Positions 6,510-15,567 are shown, numbered from the stretch's first letter. The stretch: DNA of 18,214 nucleotides from an uncultured Bacilli bacterium (GCA_934086815.1 CAKOIM010000021.1:1-18214), one strand, 5' to 3'. Made by a program: numbers and translations. The notes: generated by a model from the letters alone, not told the origin.

Positions 6510-8533
6510 AAATTTATTTCCTTATCAAATATTTTCTTATATTTTTTATGACTTATAAAAATAATTGTCTTATCTTTGAAATATTTTTTTATATTACTAA
6601 GTATATTTAGTTCCATATCAATATCAATTTCACTTAAGGCCTCATCTAAAATTAATATTTTAAAATCATTCAATAACCCTCTCGCCAAAATAATTCTTTC
6701 TTTTTCACCACCAGAAATAGTACTCTCATCATTATTTATAAGGGTATCTAAGCCTAAAGGTTTATTATCAAGTATTTTATTAACTTCGCATAAATCAATT
6801 ACTCTTTCTAGAGTTTCTAACTCTACATTCCTTTGCATAACAATATTTTCGTAAATTGTACCTGTTTTTAAACTTTCATTTTGATTAATATATAATATAT
6901 TATTTCTAATTGTATTTAAGCTTATGTTTTTTAAATTTATACCTCCAATATAAATAGATCCCTTATAGTCCTCTATATTTTTAACTAAAATATTGCATAG
7001 AGTTGATTTACCACATCCGCTCGGCCCTTTTATTAAAACAAAATCCCCCATTTTAATTTCCATATTTATTTTATTTATAACAAGCAAATATTTATTGTAT
7101 GAATAAGTTAAGTCATCTATTTTTATTTCATAATTTTTCAAATCTACCTTTTTACCCAACTTTTCTTCATTTATACTTAAAAACTCATTAATTTTTACAA
7201 TACTTGCTTTTAATAAACTTAATTGTGGTAAACTTTCAATTATACTTTTAAATGGCGTTAAAAATAAATTTAAAATTGAATTAAAAGTAACTAATTCGAG
7301 TACATTAATACTCTTTTTATAAACTAAATAAAACCCATAAGTCATTAAAACAAACATACTTATCTCAAAAACATTAAACTTATATGTATTAACTTTATTC
7401 AAATAATTATTAAATTTATATGTATCATATATGTACTTAGATGTCTTTCTTTCTAACTCAGATAATGCAAGCTCTACATTATTAGTATTTTTAATGCTAT
7501 TAAACATTTTTACATCTTCAAGCAAATTATTATTAAATTCTGCTTGATAACCAATATTTTGATATGCAAGTTTAAATATTTTTTTAAACGTTACAATTCC
7601 CCCTAAAAAATATAAAAACAAAAAAATAAGTAAAACTAAAAACATACTTTTATTAATAATTATTAATAAAAAACCTCCAAGTATAATTAATGACAAATCT
7701 AAATTAAATTGTAATATTATATTAACAATTATTTCTTTTATTTGTCCTAACTCCTCCACCCTTCGCATTATTTCTCCAGATTTTCTTGACGTAATAGTAT
7801 TTAAAGGAAGATTATATAAATGAAGAAAAAAATCTCGATACAAACTACACGTAACATTTTTATATAAATGATTTTTCAAATAAAGTGATATTTTTTGAAA
7901 TATTATTTTCATAATTATAAAAAGGGCAAAAATTCCAATTAAGTAACAAACATATTTACGTGGATAAAACCCATTTATCACACTTGCCATTACTTGAAAA
8001 TAAAAACCTCCGACAATAGCTAGAAAAGTAAGTAATATATTTAGAAAAATTATACTTTTAATAAGTTTCTTATCTTGTTTTAAAAATTGTTTTAAAAGTT
8101 TAAAAATTGTAACTTCATTTTTTAAAACAGTTATTTTTCTTTTGGGATAAAACACGATTATTACCTTACTCCACTCCATCAAAAATTGTTTTTTACTTTT
8201 TATCACCTTTCCTTTCGCTGGGTCCATTAAAATTATTTTGTCTTTAGTGATTTTATAAATTACAACATAATGATTTAACCCATTTTTTAATTTTAAATGT
8301 GCTATTGCTGGAAGTCTTGGAATATTTTTTAAATTATCTACTTCATAACCACTACCATCTAAACCATATTTTTGTGCTGCCAATATCAAGTTAAGAGCCG
8401 TAGTTCCTTCGTTATCTGTCCTTGCATCTAATCTAATTATTTCAAGGGGAACATTTCCTTTATAATGTCTAATAATTGATGCTAAAGCACAAACCCCACA
8501 ATCTACTTCATCGCGTTGTCGAACAATCTTCAT
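6500..8533 (-). CDS. Bacteriocin-processing ABC exporter with N-terminal C39 peptidase
   Basis: A 677-residue peptidase-containing ABC transporter (PCAT family, like LagD and ComA). The C39 peptidase at 1-125 has the catalytic triad Cys12 (VDCGVCAL), His88 (NHYVVI) and Asp104 (MDPAKG). About six membrane segments lie in 155-430. The ATPase domain has Walker A GPSGCGKST (503-511), Q-loop Gln551, signature ISGGE (606-610), Walker B ILILDEA (626-632) and H-loop His662. All catalytic residues are intact, so it should cleave double-glycine leaders and export the peptides. Its start has GGGAG upstream. It comes first in the operon, before the accessory and peptide genes; I found no strong promoter in the 74-bp gap from the upstream gene, so it may rely on read-through or a weak promoter. 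Confidence 0.93.
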   Translation of the reverse strand: MKIVRQRDEVDCGVCALASIIRHYKGNVPLEIIRLDARTDNEGTTALNLILAAQKYGLDGSGYEVDNLKNIPRLPAIAHLKLKNGLNHYVVIYKITKDKIILMDPAKGKVIKSKKQFLMEWSKVIIVFYPKRKITVLKNEVTIFKLLKQFLKQDKKLIKSIIFLNILLTFLAIVGGFYFQVMASVINGFYPRKYVCYLIGIFALFIIMKIIFQKISLYLKNHLYKNVTCSLYRDFFLHLYNLPLNTITSRKSGEIMRRVEELGQIKEIIVNIILQFNLDLSLIILGGFLLIIINKSMFLVLLIFLFLYFLGGIVTFKKIFKLAYQNIGYQAEFNNNLLEDVKMFNSIKNTNNVELALSELERKTSKYIYDTYKFNNYLNKVNTYKFNVFEISMFVLMTYGFYLVYKKSINVLELVTFNSILNLFLTPFKSIIESLPQLSLLKASIVKINEFLSINEEKLGKKVDLKNYEIKIDDLTYSYNKYLLVINKINMEIKMGDFVLIKGPSGCGKSTLCNILVKNIEDYKGSIYIGGINLKNISLNTIRNNILYINQNESLKTGTIYENIVMQRNVELETLERVIDLCEVNKILDNKPLGLDTLINNDESTISGGEKERIILARGLLNDFKILILDEALSEIDIDMELNILSNIKKYFKDKTIIFISHKKYKKIFDKEINLCI

Positions 8534-8607
8534 CTTCCAAATCTCCCTTCACTTACAATATTTCCCCCAAAATTTATTTTTGTAAAAAAAAAGAAAAAAT
8601 TACTTAA

Positions 8608-9006
8608 TTAGCACTTTTTCTTCCCTTTTCTAAATAAAATTTTATATGTAAATAAAATGACAATTAATCCAGCAAATATTAATAAGTATTTAGTATAGAC
8701 TGGAACACTTTTAACTTCGACTTTCGAAGTATCATCGACAATTTCCATAGTTTTTTTTAAAACTTCCTTATATACTTCTAAAGTATATGTACTAACTTTA
8801 TTACCTTCATAAACATCTAAGTAAACATAATTATTTCCTTCTTGCAAACTTTCATTATTTCTAATATTCAATGTCGCATTATCACTTAATTTATAATTTA
8901 AATTTAAAGAATATACATCATTTCCTACACTTACTGTATAATAATCAATTAAACTAGAAAATTCTAAATCCATCTCACCATTTAATACTTCTAAATCTTC
9001 TAACAC
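8608..9006 (-). CDS. Cadherin-like beta-sandwich protein with C-terminal membrane anchor
   Basis: A 132-residue protein. Residues 1-82 resemble a bacterial cadherin-like beta-sandwich repeat: LEVLNGEMDLEFSS, YYTVSVGNDVYSLNL, LQEGNNYVYLDVYEG, YTLEVYK. A spacer is followed by one membrane helix (107-122) and a basic tail RKGKKKC. The frame opens with GTG just after an in-frame stop; GGTGAT lies 4-5 nt upstream. It is 33 bp after hemW. Oddly, no signal peptide precedes a domain that is normally extracellular, although the basic tail suggests a cytoplasmic C-terminus. It may be a truncated relic of a larger surface protein. Whether it relates to the bacteriocin genes downstream is unknown. Confidence 0.6.
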   Translation of the reverse strand: MLEDLEVLNGEMDLEFSSLIDYYTVSVGNDVYSLNLNYKLSDNATLNIRNNESLQEGNNYVYLDVYEGNKVSTYTLEVYKEVLKKTMEIVDDTSKVEVKSVPVYTKYLLIFAGLIVILFTYKILFRKGKKKC

Positions 9007-9039
9007 CTATATCACCAATATTAATATTCCCCATTTTTA

Positions 9040-10116
9040 TTAAATTATTTTCAAAAGTATTTCATTCATAACATACATATATATGGGATTTATAAAAATA
9101 TACCCATTCTTTTTAATTAATTCTTTACTTTTAAATAGCTTTTTCAAATCATAAACTTCTTCAATATTTTCTTGATACTTACGAGTAAACTCTTTTATGT
9201 TTATACCCTTAATTTTTCTAAGTCCTAACATTACTTCATAATCCATAATATCTTTTTTACCTAAAATTTCTTTATCCTCTACATAATCTCCCAACAAATA
9301 ATCTTTTAGATTTTTAGTATTGGTATATCTTATATTATCAATATAACCACTTGCACCTAGTCCAAAACCATAATATTCTTCATTATTCCAATAAATTAAA
9401 TTATGTTTACATTGATACCCTGATTTAGCATAATTACTTATTTCATATTGATTCTCTTTTCCCAAAGTATTATTAATAAGTTTATACATTTCATAATCTA
9501 GTTCTTCTTCTATATAAGATGTATTGTTAACATAAGCTTTAGTATGTTTTTCTAAAATCAAACTATAAGTACTAATATGTTCGACATCAAGCTTTAAATA
9601 CAGACTTAAATCTTTTTTTAATACTTTTAAACTTTCCTTAGGTATTGCATACATTAAATCTAAATTAATATTATTAAAGCCAAGTTTGCGACATAACTTA
9701 ATTTTTTCTACTGTATCTTTAAAATCCGCATTTCTTTCCATAAATTTTAAATTATCTTCATTAAACGATTGAATTCCTATACTTAATCTATTTACTTTAT
9801 TCTCTTTCAAAATTAGCAATAATTCTTCCGTAATATCTTCAATATTACATTCAAAAGTAAACTCTTCTAAATTTGTAGTATCAACTAATTCTAACATTTT
9901 AAAAAGTTTAATTAATTCTTCACTACTTAAAAAAGAAGGTGTACCTCCGCCAATATATATAGTTTTAATTTTCTCACCCATATAACGATCTTTTATTTCG
10001 TTTTTCAAAGCTTTAAAATAAGCATAAACCCACTTTTCATTATATATAAATTTACAAAAATCACAATAAGAGCATATATTTCTACAAAAAGGAATATGTA
10101 TATATAATCCTTTCAT
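9040..10116 (-). CDS. hemW: Radical SAM heme chaperone HemW (coproporphyrinogen oxidase-like)
   Basis: A 358-residue HemW family protein, a radical SAM enzyme relative that carries heme rather than oxidising coproporphyrinogen. The iron-sulfur motif is Cys11-x3-Cys15-x2-Cys18 in CRNICSYCDF, with an extra Cys21. Then come IYIGGGTPSFLS (53-64), RLSIGIQSFN, LDLMYAIP and the family segment HNLIYWNNEEYYGFGLGASG. It starts in an ATGA overlap with the gene before it. In B. subtilis hemW directly follows lepA; here two extra genes stand between. Often misannotated as HemN, which has a different cysteine pattern. Confidence 0.92.
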   Translation of the reverse strand: MKGLYIHIPFCRNICSYCDFCKFIYNEKWVYAYFKALKNEIKDRYMGEKIKTIYIGGGTPSFLSSEELIKLFKMLELVDTTNLEEFTFECNIEDITEELLLILKENKVNRLSIGIQSFNEDNLKFMERNADFKDTVEKIKLCRKLGFNNINLDLMYAIPKESLKVLKKDLSLYLKLDVEHISTYSLILEKHTKAYVNNTSYIEEELDYEMYKLINNTLGKENQYEISNYAKSGYQCKHNLIYWNNEEYYGFGLGASGYIDNIRYTNTKNLKDYLLGDYVEDKEILGKKDIMDYEVMLGLRKIKGINIKEFTRKYQENIEEVYDLKKLFKSKELIKKNGYIFINPIYMYVMNEILLKII

Positions 10117-10700
10117 CTTTGTTTACCACTTTCTCGATAAGCCAGATCAATCCACTTACGATTATAATCATTTAAAGCCCGAACTTTACTAATTATTTCT
10201 TGGTAAATTTCCTTTTTTTCTAATCTTTTAAGCATATGTTTATAATGTCCCAAAGAATAATCAAAATCATTTGCAATTTTAATTACAGGCAAACGATACT
10301 TTACTTGATACTTTAATTTTTTCACAAACTCTTGTTCTGTTAAAGGTAATCCTTGTTTTCTTTTTCCCTTTAATGTCTTAATTCCAGCATCATTAATAAT
10401 ATGCAATAACTCATTATATTTTTCAACATCCCTATTTAGATAAGCACTTCTTAAATTATTAAAATAATCTAAAAAATTTTGTTCAGCTTCTTCCTTAGTT
10501 ATAAAATGAACATAATTAGAAACAAGTAAACAATTAAAGTAATCCGTAGAATATAATCTTTTTGTAAGCTCTTGCTCATCCATCTTTAAAAGCATACTTA
10601 ATGAAGATATTCTTATATCAAAATACAAAATACAGTTAGCTAAAAAATCTATTCTTCTTTCCATTTGACGAAACATTAATACAAATACTAATAAATCCAT
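10113..10700 (-). CDS. Unknown protein, paralogue of the upstream neighbour
   Basis: A 195-residue protein I do not recognise. It is clearly a diverged duplicate of the gene at 10713-11309: both share an opening of the form LMFRQ-x-E/K-R, LLKMDE-Q/D-EL, EEAEQNFLDYFN, a YxxLL-IND-GIK stretch and YQVKYR-P. There is no signal peptide or membrane segment; it is rich in charged residues and probably all helical. Residues 28-50 (ISSLSMLLKMDEQELTKRLY) and 138-161 look like possible helix-turn-helix units, which would suggest a regulator, but this is only a visual impression. The ribosome-binding site is AAGGTGG, and the stop overlaps the hemW start. Confidence 0.75.
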   Translation of the reverse strand: MDLLVFVLMFRQMERRIDFLANCILYFDIRISSLSMLLKMDEQELTKRLYSTDYFNCLLVSNYVHFITKEEAEQNFLDYFNNLRSAYLNRDVEKYNELLHIINDAGIKTLKGKRKQGLPLTEQEFVKKLKYQVKYRLPVIKIANDFDYSLGHYKHMLKRLEKKEIYQEIISKVRALNDYNRKWIDLAYRESGKQR

Positions 10701-10712
10701 TTTGCCACCTTT

Positions 10713-11309
10713 TTATTTTAATCCAATTTTTCCTAAATCTAACACTTTTTCTTCATGATCATTTAGTATATATATTTTTTTTATTAAATTTGCATATTTT
10801 CCGCTTTGTTCAAGTTTAATTATCTTATTTTTATAAGACTGTGTTGTAAATCTAAACATAGCTATAGCATCTGTAGATGGAATACGATATTTCACTTGAT
10901 AATTTAAAATTGATATAAATTCACTATTCGTAAGTGGTTTTGGATGTTCAAAACTTCTCTTAATTTTTATTTCTTTAATTCCTTTATCATTTATTACATC
11001 TAAGAGTTTATTATATCCTTCAATATCTTTATTTAAATATAGAACTTCCAACTGATTAAAATAGTTCAAAAAATTTTGTTCTGCTTCTTCTTCAGGCACA
11101 TAAAATATTGCTTCACCACCTAAAAAGTAAGGTGCATATTTGGTATCATACAATTGTCTAACTAATTCATCTTCATCCATTTTTAAAAGTCTACTTAATG
11201 TAGATGTTCTTACATCAAATACTAAAATACACTTAGCTATAAAATTCATTCGTTTTTCTTTTTGGCGAAACATCATTACAAGAGCCATTAAATTCATTTT
11301 ATTTTTCAT
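10713..11309 (-). CDS. Unknown protein, paralogue of the downstream neighbour
   Basis: A 198-residue unknown, the other half of a tandem duplicated pair. It shares with its partner VMMFRQKEKR, TLSRLLKMDEDEL (a possible helix-turn-helix), EEEAEQNFLNYFNQLE and LNYQVKYRIP. The chosen ATG overlaps the lepA stop by one base (TAATG) and has GGTGAT inside the lepA end; the paralogue aligns from Met5, but that ATG has no ribosome-binding site. It is probably soluble and helical. Its place between lepA and hemW, and the conserved coupling, suggest a real function in this lineage. Confidence 0.75.
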   Translation of the reverse strand: MKNKMNLMALVMMFRQKEKRMNFIAKCILVFDVRTSTLSRLLKMDEDELVRQLYDTKYAPYFLGGEAIFYVPEEEAEQNFLNYFNQLEVLYLNKDIEGYNKLLDVINDKGIKEIKIKRSFEHPKPLTNSEFISILNYQVKYRIPSTDAIAMFRFTTQSYKNKIIKLEQSGKYANLIKKIYILNDHEEKVLDLGKIGLK

Positions 11310-13102
11310 TACTCATCACCTAAAACTGCTAAAAATGCTTCTTGAGGAACTTCAACAGAACCTACCATTTTCATGCGTTTTTTCCCTTCCTTTTGTTTTT
11401 CTAATAATTTTCTTTTTCGAGATACATCTCCACCATAACATTTTGCTAATACATTTTTCTTTAATGCACTAATGTTTTCTCTAGCAATAACCTTTGACCC
11501 AATACTTGCTTGGATTGGTATTTGAAACATTTGACGAGGTATTAATTCTCTTAACTTTTTAACTATTGCTCTTCCCTTTGGATAAGCAAAGTCTTTATGA
11601 ACAATAATACTTAACGCATCTACTACCTCACCATTAAGTAATATATCCATTTTTACTAAATCACTTTCTTTATATCCACATAAATCATAATCAAATGAAG
11701 CATATCCTTTTGTGTAACTCTTTAATTTATCATAAAAATCATAAACTATTTCAGATAAAGGTATTTCATAATGAACATTAATTCTTGTAGCATCAATATA
11801 ATCAACTGATTTATATATACCTCTTTTATTTTGACATAGTTCCATAATCGAGCCAATATATTCCGCCGGAGATATTATATTAGTCAAAATATATGGTTCT
11901 TCAACAGTTTTAATCTTAGCCCGCTCTGGCATCTTATTCGGGGCATCTACTAAAACTAAACTATTATCTGTAAGTGTTACATTATATATAACACTAGGAC
12001 TAGTTGCAATAATACCTAAGTTAAATTCTCTTTCAATCCTTGTAATTATTACATCCATATGTAAAAGTCCTAAAAAACCAATTCTAAAGCCAAAACCTAA
12101 AGCTTCACTAGTTTCCGGTTCAAATGTCAATGCCGCATCATTAAGCTTTAATTTTATTAAAGCTTCCTTTAATTCTTCATATCTATTTGGTTCCGTTGGA
12201 AAAATACCCGAAAACACCATTGGTTTCATTTCTTTATAACCCTTAATAGCTTCTTTCGCGGGATTATCTACATTTGTAATTGTATCCCCGACACTAACTG
12301 ATGCAATATCTTTTATAGATGCAGCAATATATCCTACCTCTCCACTTTTAAGTTCTCTATACTTTTCTTCTTTTGGTGTATGCACTCCTAACTCAACAAC
12401 TTCAAAAGAACTTCCACTAGCCATCATCTTTATTTTTTGACCAACTTTAATACTTCCATCTACTACCTTTACTAAAAGAATAACACCTCGATAAGAATCA
12501 AAATAAGAATCAAATATTAAAGCTTTTGCTGGACTTTCATAGTCTATATGAGGCGATTCAATTTTTAAAACTACTTGTTCTAATATTTTTTCTACACCTT
12601 CACCAGTCTTAGCACTACATAAAACTATATCTTCATCTTTAAATCCTAAAGTTTCTATTAATTCTTTTTTTACTCTGGGAATATCTGCATTAGGCAAATC
12701 AATTTTATTAATAACTGGAATAATTGTTAAATCTTGTTCCATGGCTAAATATAAATTAGCAAGTGTTTGAGCTTCAATTCCTTGAGCCGCATCCACGACT
12801 AATATTGCCCCTTCACAAGCAGCTAAGCTTCTTGATACTTCATAAGAAAAATCTACATGTCCTGGAGTATCTATTAAATTTATAATATAATTTTCTCCTT
12901 GATAATTGTAATTTAGACGAACTGTATTAAGTTTAATTGTTATCCCTCGTTCTCTTTCTAAATCCATATTGTCTAGTATTTGCTCTTTCATTTCTCTTTT
13001 TTCTAAAGCCCCAGTTATTTCTAATAAACGATCAGCTAAAGTGCTTTTACCATGATCTATATGGGCAATTATTGAAAAATTACGTATTTTTGATTCATCC
13101 AC
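11309..13102 (-). CDS. lepA: Elongation factor 4 (LepA), back-translocating GTPase
   Basis: LepA is a ribosome-bound GTPase that rescues stalled or mistranslocated ribosomes. Visible are the G1 loop AHIDHGKST, RERGITIK, G3 DTPGHVDF, G4 NKIDLP, and the LepA-specific C-terminus with NVLAKCYGGDVSRKRKLLEK and VGSVEVPQEAF. I take GTG at 13100-13102 as start (597 residues), because AGGTG lies 6 nt before it; ATG 13106-13108 is in the same frame but too close to that site, and the frame is open to 13165 without another ribosome-binding site. The end overlaps the next gene by one base. Confidence 0.95.
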   Translation of the reverse strand: MDESKIRNFSIIAHIDHGKSTLADRLLEITGALEKREMKEQILDNMDLERERGITIKLNTVRLNYNYQGENYIINLIDTPGHVDFSYEVSRSLAACEGAILVVDAAQGIEAQTLANLYLAMEQDLTIIPVINKIDLPNADIPRVKKELIETLGFKDEDIVLCSAKTGEGVEKILEQVVLKIESPHIDYESPAKALIFDSYFDSYRGVILLVKVVDGSIKVGQKIKMMASGSSFEVVELGVHTPKEEKYRELKSGEVGYIAASIKDIASVSVGDTITNVDNPAKEAIKGYKEMKPMVFSGIFPTEPNRYEELKEALIKLKLNDAALTFEPETSEALGFGFRIGFLGLLHMDVIITRIEREFNLGIIATSPSVIYNVTLTDNSLVLVDAPNKMPERAKIKTVEEPYILTNIISPAEYIGSIMELCQNKRGIYKSVDYIDATRINVHYEIPLSEIVYDFYDKLKSYTKGYASFDYDLCGYKESDLVKMDILLNGEVVDALSIIVHKDFAYPKGRAIVKKLRELIPRQMFQIPIQASIGSKVIARENISALKKNVLAKCYGGDVSRKRKLLEKQKEGKKRMKMVGSVEVPQEAFLAVLGDE

Positions 13103-13134
13103 TGTCATCACCTGCAAATATTGTAACATATCAT

Positions 13135-13458
13135 TTAAAAAAACAAAACCTTTATTGCATCCCATACTCCACTTACACCTTTAGTAATAATTTTAATTAT
13201 GGCTAAACTTACATTTTCACCAGTCTCTGTAAATTTATTACTATAATCCTTAGTTTCATTTTGCATATACGTATTAATGTCCACTACTTTTCCTTCTAAA
13301 ACATCTTTTTCAAAGTTTTTTATAGCATCTTCTGTTAATGCTACTTTCCTCCCTACTCTAGTTTCATAATAGCCACTTTCACTTGATATATATAATCCCA
13401 TAAAAATAATTATCAATACAATTAAAATATCTTTAAATATATTTTTTTTCTTTTTCAT
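13135..13458 (-). CDS. yqxA: YqxA-like small membrane protein (DUF3679-like)
   Basis: A 107-residue protein with one N-terminal membrane helix (about 10-26, DILIVLIIIFMGLYISS) and an outside tail ending in an amphipathic ITKGVSGVWDAIKVLFF segment. The size, topology and position between spoIIP and lepA match B. subtilis yqxA, which is the main basis for the name; sequence likeness is weak by eye. It begins 1 nt after the spoIIP stop and its AAAGGG site is inside spoIIP, so the two are coupled. Function unknown; the context suggests sporulation. Confidence 0.65.
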   Translation of the reverse strand: MKKKKNIFKDILIVLIIIFMGLYISSESGYYETRVGRKVALTEDAIKNFEKDVLEGKVVDINTYMQNETKDYSNKFTETGENVSLAIIKIITKGVSGVWDAIKVLFF

Positions 13459-13459
13459 A

Positions 13460-14386
13460 TCAACCCTTTAAATACTCATATATAATTTGGGCCATTATTT
13501 TTAAAGTATTATTTACCTCTTCTATATAATTGTATTGACCTCCCACTTCAATTAAAATAGTATTGGGATTAAAATCTTGATTATATACTCCATTTACACC
13601 AGGTCCTTTTTTTTCTAATACACCTCTACTTAAAGCCGGATTTATACTTTTTAATTTTTCATTTAAGGTCTTAGCTACATTTAAATTAGCTTCATAATTT
13701 TGATGTTCTAACCCTACAATAAATAAAACTCGCGCATATTTTACACCATCAATTTCTGTCATAGTCCTATCATAACTTGCTGAATCCCTATGTAAATCGA
13801 TAAAAAAATTCAATGTATTGTTTTCTTTATAAGCATTTTCTAATAACATTCTACTAGCTTTATAACTATATCCATATTTCCAACCATTGGTATTTAATAT
13901 ATCAACAACACTATTTTCCTCGGCTATTACACCAATACCTAAATCTTGCAAATATTCTTTTAATATATGACTTGCTATATAAACAGTATTATTAATATTA
14001 AAGTTTTCTAAAAAATTACTTTTATATCCTTCAGTTTGATGCGTATTAAATATATAAACTTCCGGTTTTAATGGTTCTATCTCTTCTTTTTTTAAAACTG
14101 GTGTTGTAATGTTAATATCTGTTCCATCACGAAAGTTTTCTATTCCAAAAGAATATTTAAGTAAAAATTCCGTACTAGATAATTTAGATAAATCGGCTAA
14201 ATTATAATTACTATAAGAATCTTTAAGTAAATAATCTAAATATATGTTATTATCCATTTTTACATCTAATTTAGTATATAAAAATTTAAATGTAAAAATA
14301 AAAGACATAATAATAACAATTACTACTAATAGTAATTTAAATATTTTCATACGATAATTTCTTCTTAAATTCATTCTCTTTTTCAT
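13460..14386 (-). CDS. spoIIP: Stage II sporulation protein P, peptidoglycan amidase/endopeptidase
   Basis: SpoIIP works with SpoIID and SpoIIM to degrade septal peptidoglycan during engulfment. One membrane helix lies at about 14-38, and the catalytic domain at 105-308. The conserved catalytic and metal residues are present: His116 and Glu119 in NTHQTE, His199 in DLHRDS, and Glu280 in LIEVGG; GPGVNGVYNQDF is also typical. The 308 residues are shorter than the ~400 of B. subtilis, mostly in the linker. The upstream gap has a TATAAT-like box (14401-14406, minus) but no fitting -35, which would agree with control by a sporulation sigma factor. Confidence 0.92.
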   Translation of the reverse strand: MKKRMNLRRNYRMKIFKLLLVVIVIIMSFIFTFKFLYTKLDVKMDNNIYLDYLLKDSYSNYNLADLSKLSSTEFLLKYSFGIENFRDGTDINITTPVLKKEEIEPLKPEVYIFNTHQTEGYKSNFLENFNINNTVYIASHILKEYLQDLGIGVIAEENSVVDILNTNGWKYGYSYKASRMLLENAYKENNTLNFFIDLHRDSASYDRTMTEIDGVKYARVLFIVGLEHQNYEANLNVAKTLNEKLKSINPALSRGVLEKKGPGVNGVYNQDFNPNTILIEVGGQYNYIEEVNNTLKIMAQIIYEYLKG

Positions 14387-14442
14387 AGTATCACAAATCT
14401 ATTATATAACTATAATATTAATAATAATGTCGAATATATGAC

Positions 14443-14471
14443 TTTAAATTAAATTAATAATATTTTATAAT
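14443..14471 (+). promoter_or_regulatory. Possible sigma-A promoter of the DUF2974 gene
   Basis: TTTAAA (14443-14448), 17-bp spacer and perfect TATAAT (14466-14471). The start would lie near 14478, giving a leader of only ~9 nt that holds the GGTGATG ribosome-binding site. The -35 match is four of six. Confidence 0.45.
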
Positions 14472-14486
14472 AAAGATGGTGATGTT

Positions 14487-15542
14487 ATGGATTACTTAGT
14501 TAAGTATATAAAGGAAAATGGAAATAAAACTTTTAAAGAATATAAATTTAATGAAATAGATGCATTATTATATACGATACTTTCTTATATAGATTTAACA
14601 GGATTAAAGTTAAATAATACACCAATATGGAATGCTTATTCTTTATTTGAAAGAAAATTTTTATTAAAAGATAAAGATAAATTTAGTCAAAAAAATAATG
14701 AAGTATTTAAATTAATGGCCGAGTCACCTCGTTTTAAAAATAATCTAATCGAAGACTATACAGGCATAATAAATAAAGATATGCAATTCGGAGCTATTAC
14801 TATAAATGTTTTACATCATTTTAAATTTATAGCATTCGAAGGCACTACGGATCACTTAATTGGTTGGGAAGAAAACTTTAAAATGAGTTATATGTATCCT
14901 ATACCTGCCGGTATAAAAGCTATAGAATATTTAGATAAACATATAAAATTAAATGATTTACTTGTCTATATCGGAGGTCACTCTAAAGGTGGTAACTTAG
15001 CAATGTGTGCATATATGGAATTAAATAAAATGAAAAAATGGAAAGTAGATTATGTTTTTAATTTTGATGGACCTGGTTTTTTAAAAGAAATTACAGAAAC
15101 TAAAAAATATGAACAAAGTTATAAAAAGTTTAGATCATATTATCCAAGTGAAAGTATTGTAGGAATGATTTTAAATACTAAAGGTATAAAAAAAATAATA
15201 ACAAGTAATAAAAGAGGTATAAATGCTCATAATGCCCATTCTTGGAAATATGAAGATAATCATTTTATATATAGTGAGTTATCTAATCAATCAAAAATAT
15301 TTTATAAAAGAATAGAAAACATATTTATTAAAATAAGTAAAGAGAAAAGAAAAGAATTTTGTGAAACATTTTTTAAAGTTCTATATGACTCTGGTTATAA
15401 CTTTAAAAGTGAATTAAATGAATTACATATTAAGAAAATAGTTAACTTAGTTAAAAATACATCTAAGCTAAAAGATGATGAAAAGAAATTAATAATTGAA
15501 GTTTTTAAAAGTTTATTCGAAAACGTAGCTGAAAAAGCTTGA
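14487..15542 (+). CDS. DUF2974 (Mbeg1-like) alpha/beta hydrolase family protein
   Basis: A 351-residue lipase-like alpha/beta-hydrolase. The family signature is FEGTTDHLIGWEENFKMSY (117-135) and the nucleophile elbow GGHSKGGNLAM with Ser166; FDGPGF (193-198), SESIVGMIL and a His251 in AHSWKYED complete the likely active site. There is no signal peptide, so it is probably cytoplasmic. The natural substrate is unknown for the family. The start is set by GGTGATG just upstream. It stands between spoIIP and rpsT, where B. subtilis has gpr and its neighbours. Confidence 0.85.
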   Translation: MDYLVKYIKENGNKTFKEYKFNEIDALLYTILSYIDLTGLKLNNTPIWNAYSLFERKFLLKDKDKFSQKNNEVFKLMAESPRFKNNLIEDYTGIINKDMQFGAITINVLHHFKFIAFEGTTDHLIGWEENFKMSYMYPIPAGIKAIEYLDKHIKLNDLLVYIGGHSKGGNLAMCAYMELNKMKKWKVDYVFNFDGPGFLKEITETKKYEQSYKKFRSYYPSESIVGMILNTKGIKKIITSNKRGINAHNAHSWKYEDNHFIYSELSNQSKIFYKRIENIFIKISKEKRKEFCETFFKVLYDSGYNFKSELNELHIKKIVNLVKNTSKLKDDEKKLIIEVFKSLFENVAEKA

Positions 15543-15567
15543 TAAATACATAATTATTTGTTAAAAT
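15539..15567 (+). promoter_or_regulatory. Sigma-A promoter of rpsT
   Basis: TTGATA (15539-15544), 17-bp spacer, TAAAAT (15562-15567). The -35 box overlaps the stop codon of the preceding gene. The start near 15574 gives a ~22-nt leader with AAGGAG. Confidence 0.65.

Noticed and set aside
8534..8607. Terminator or promoter before the bacteriocin exporter
   Set aside because: T-runs and a TTTACA box are present, but no stable hairpin and no -10 at a workable distance; too weak to annotate.
8977..9034. Short frame starting ATG 9034 after hemW
   Set aside because: Stops after 19 codons, has no ribosome-binding site, and overlaps the start of the cadherin-like gene in another frame.
13103..13165. 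N-terminal extension of lepA
   Set aside because: LepA proteins start shortly before the SKIRNFSIIAHIDHG region; the extension has no ribosome-binding site and overlaps the end of the upstream gene.
12937..13206. Plus-strand open frame across the lepA start
   Set aside because: Lies opposite conserved GTPase motifs and has no promoter or plausible product.
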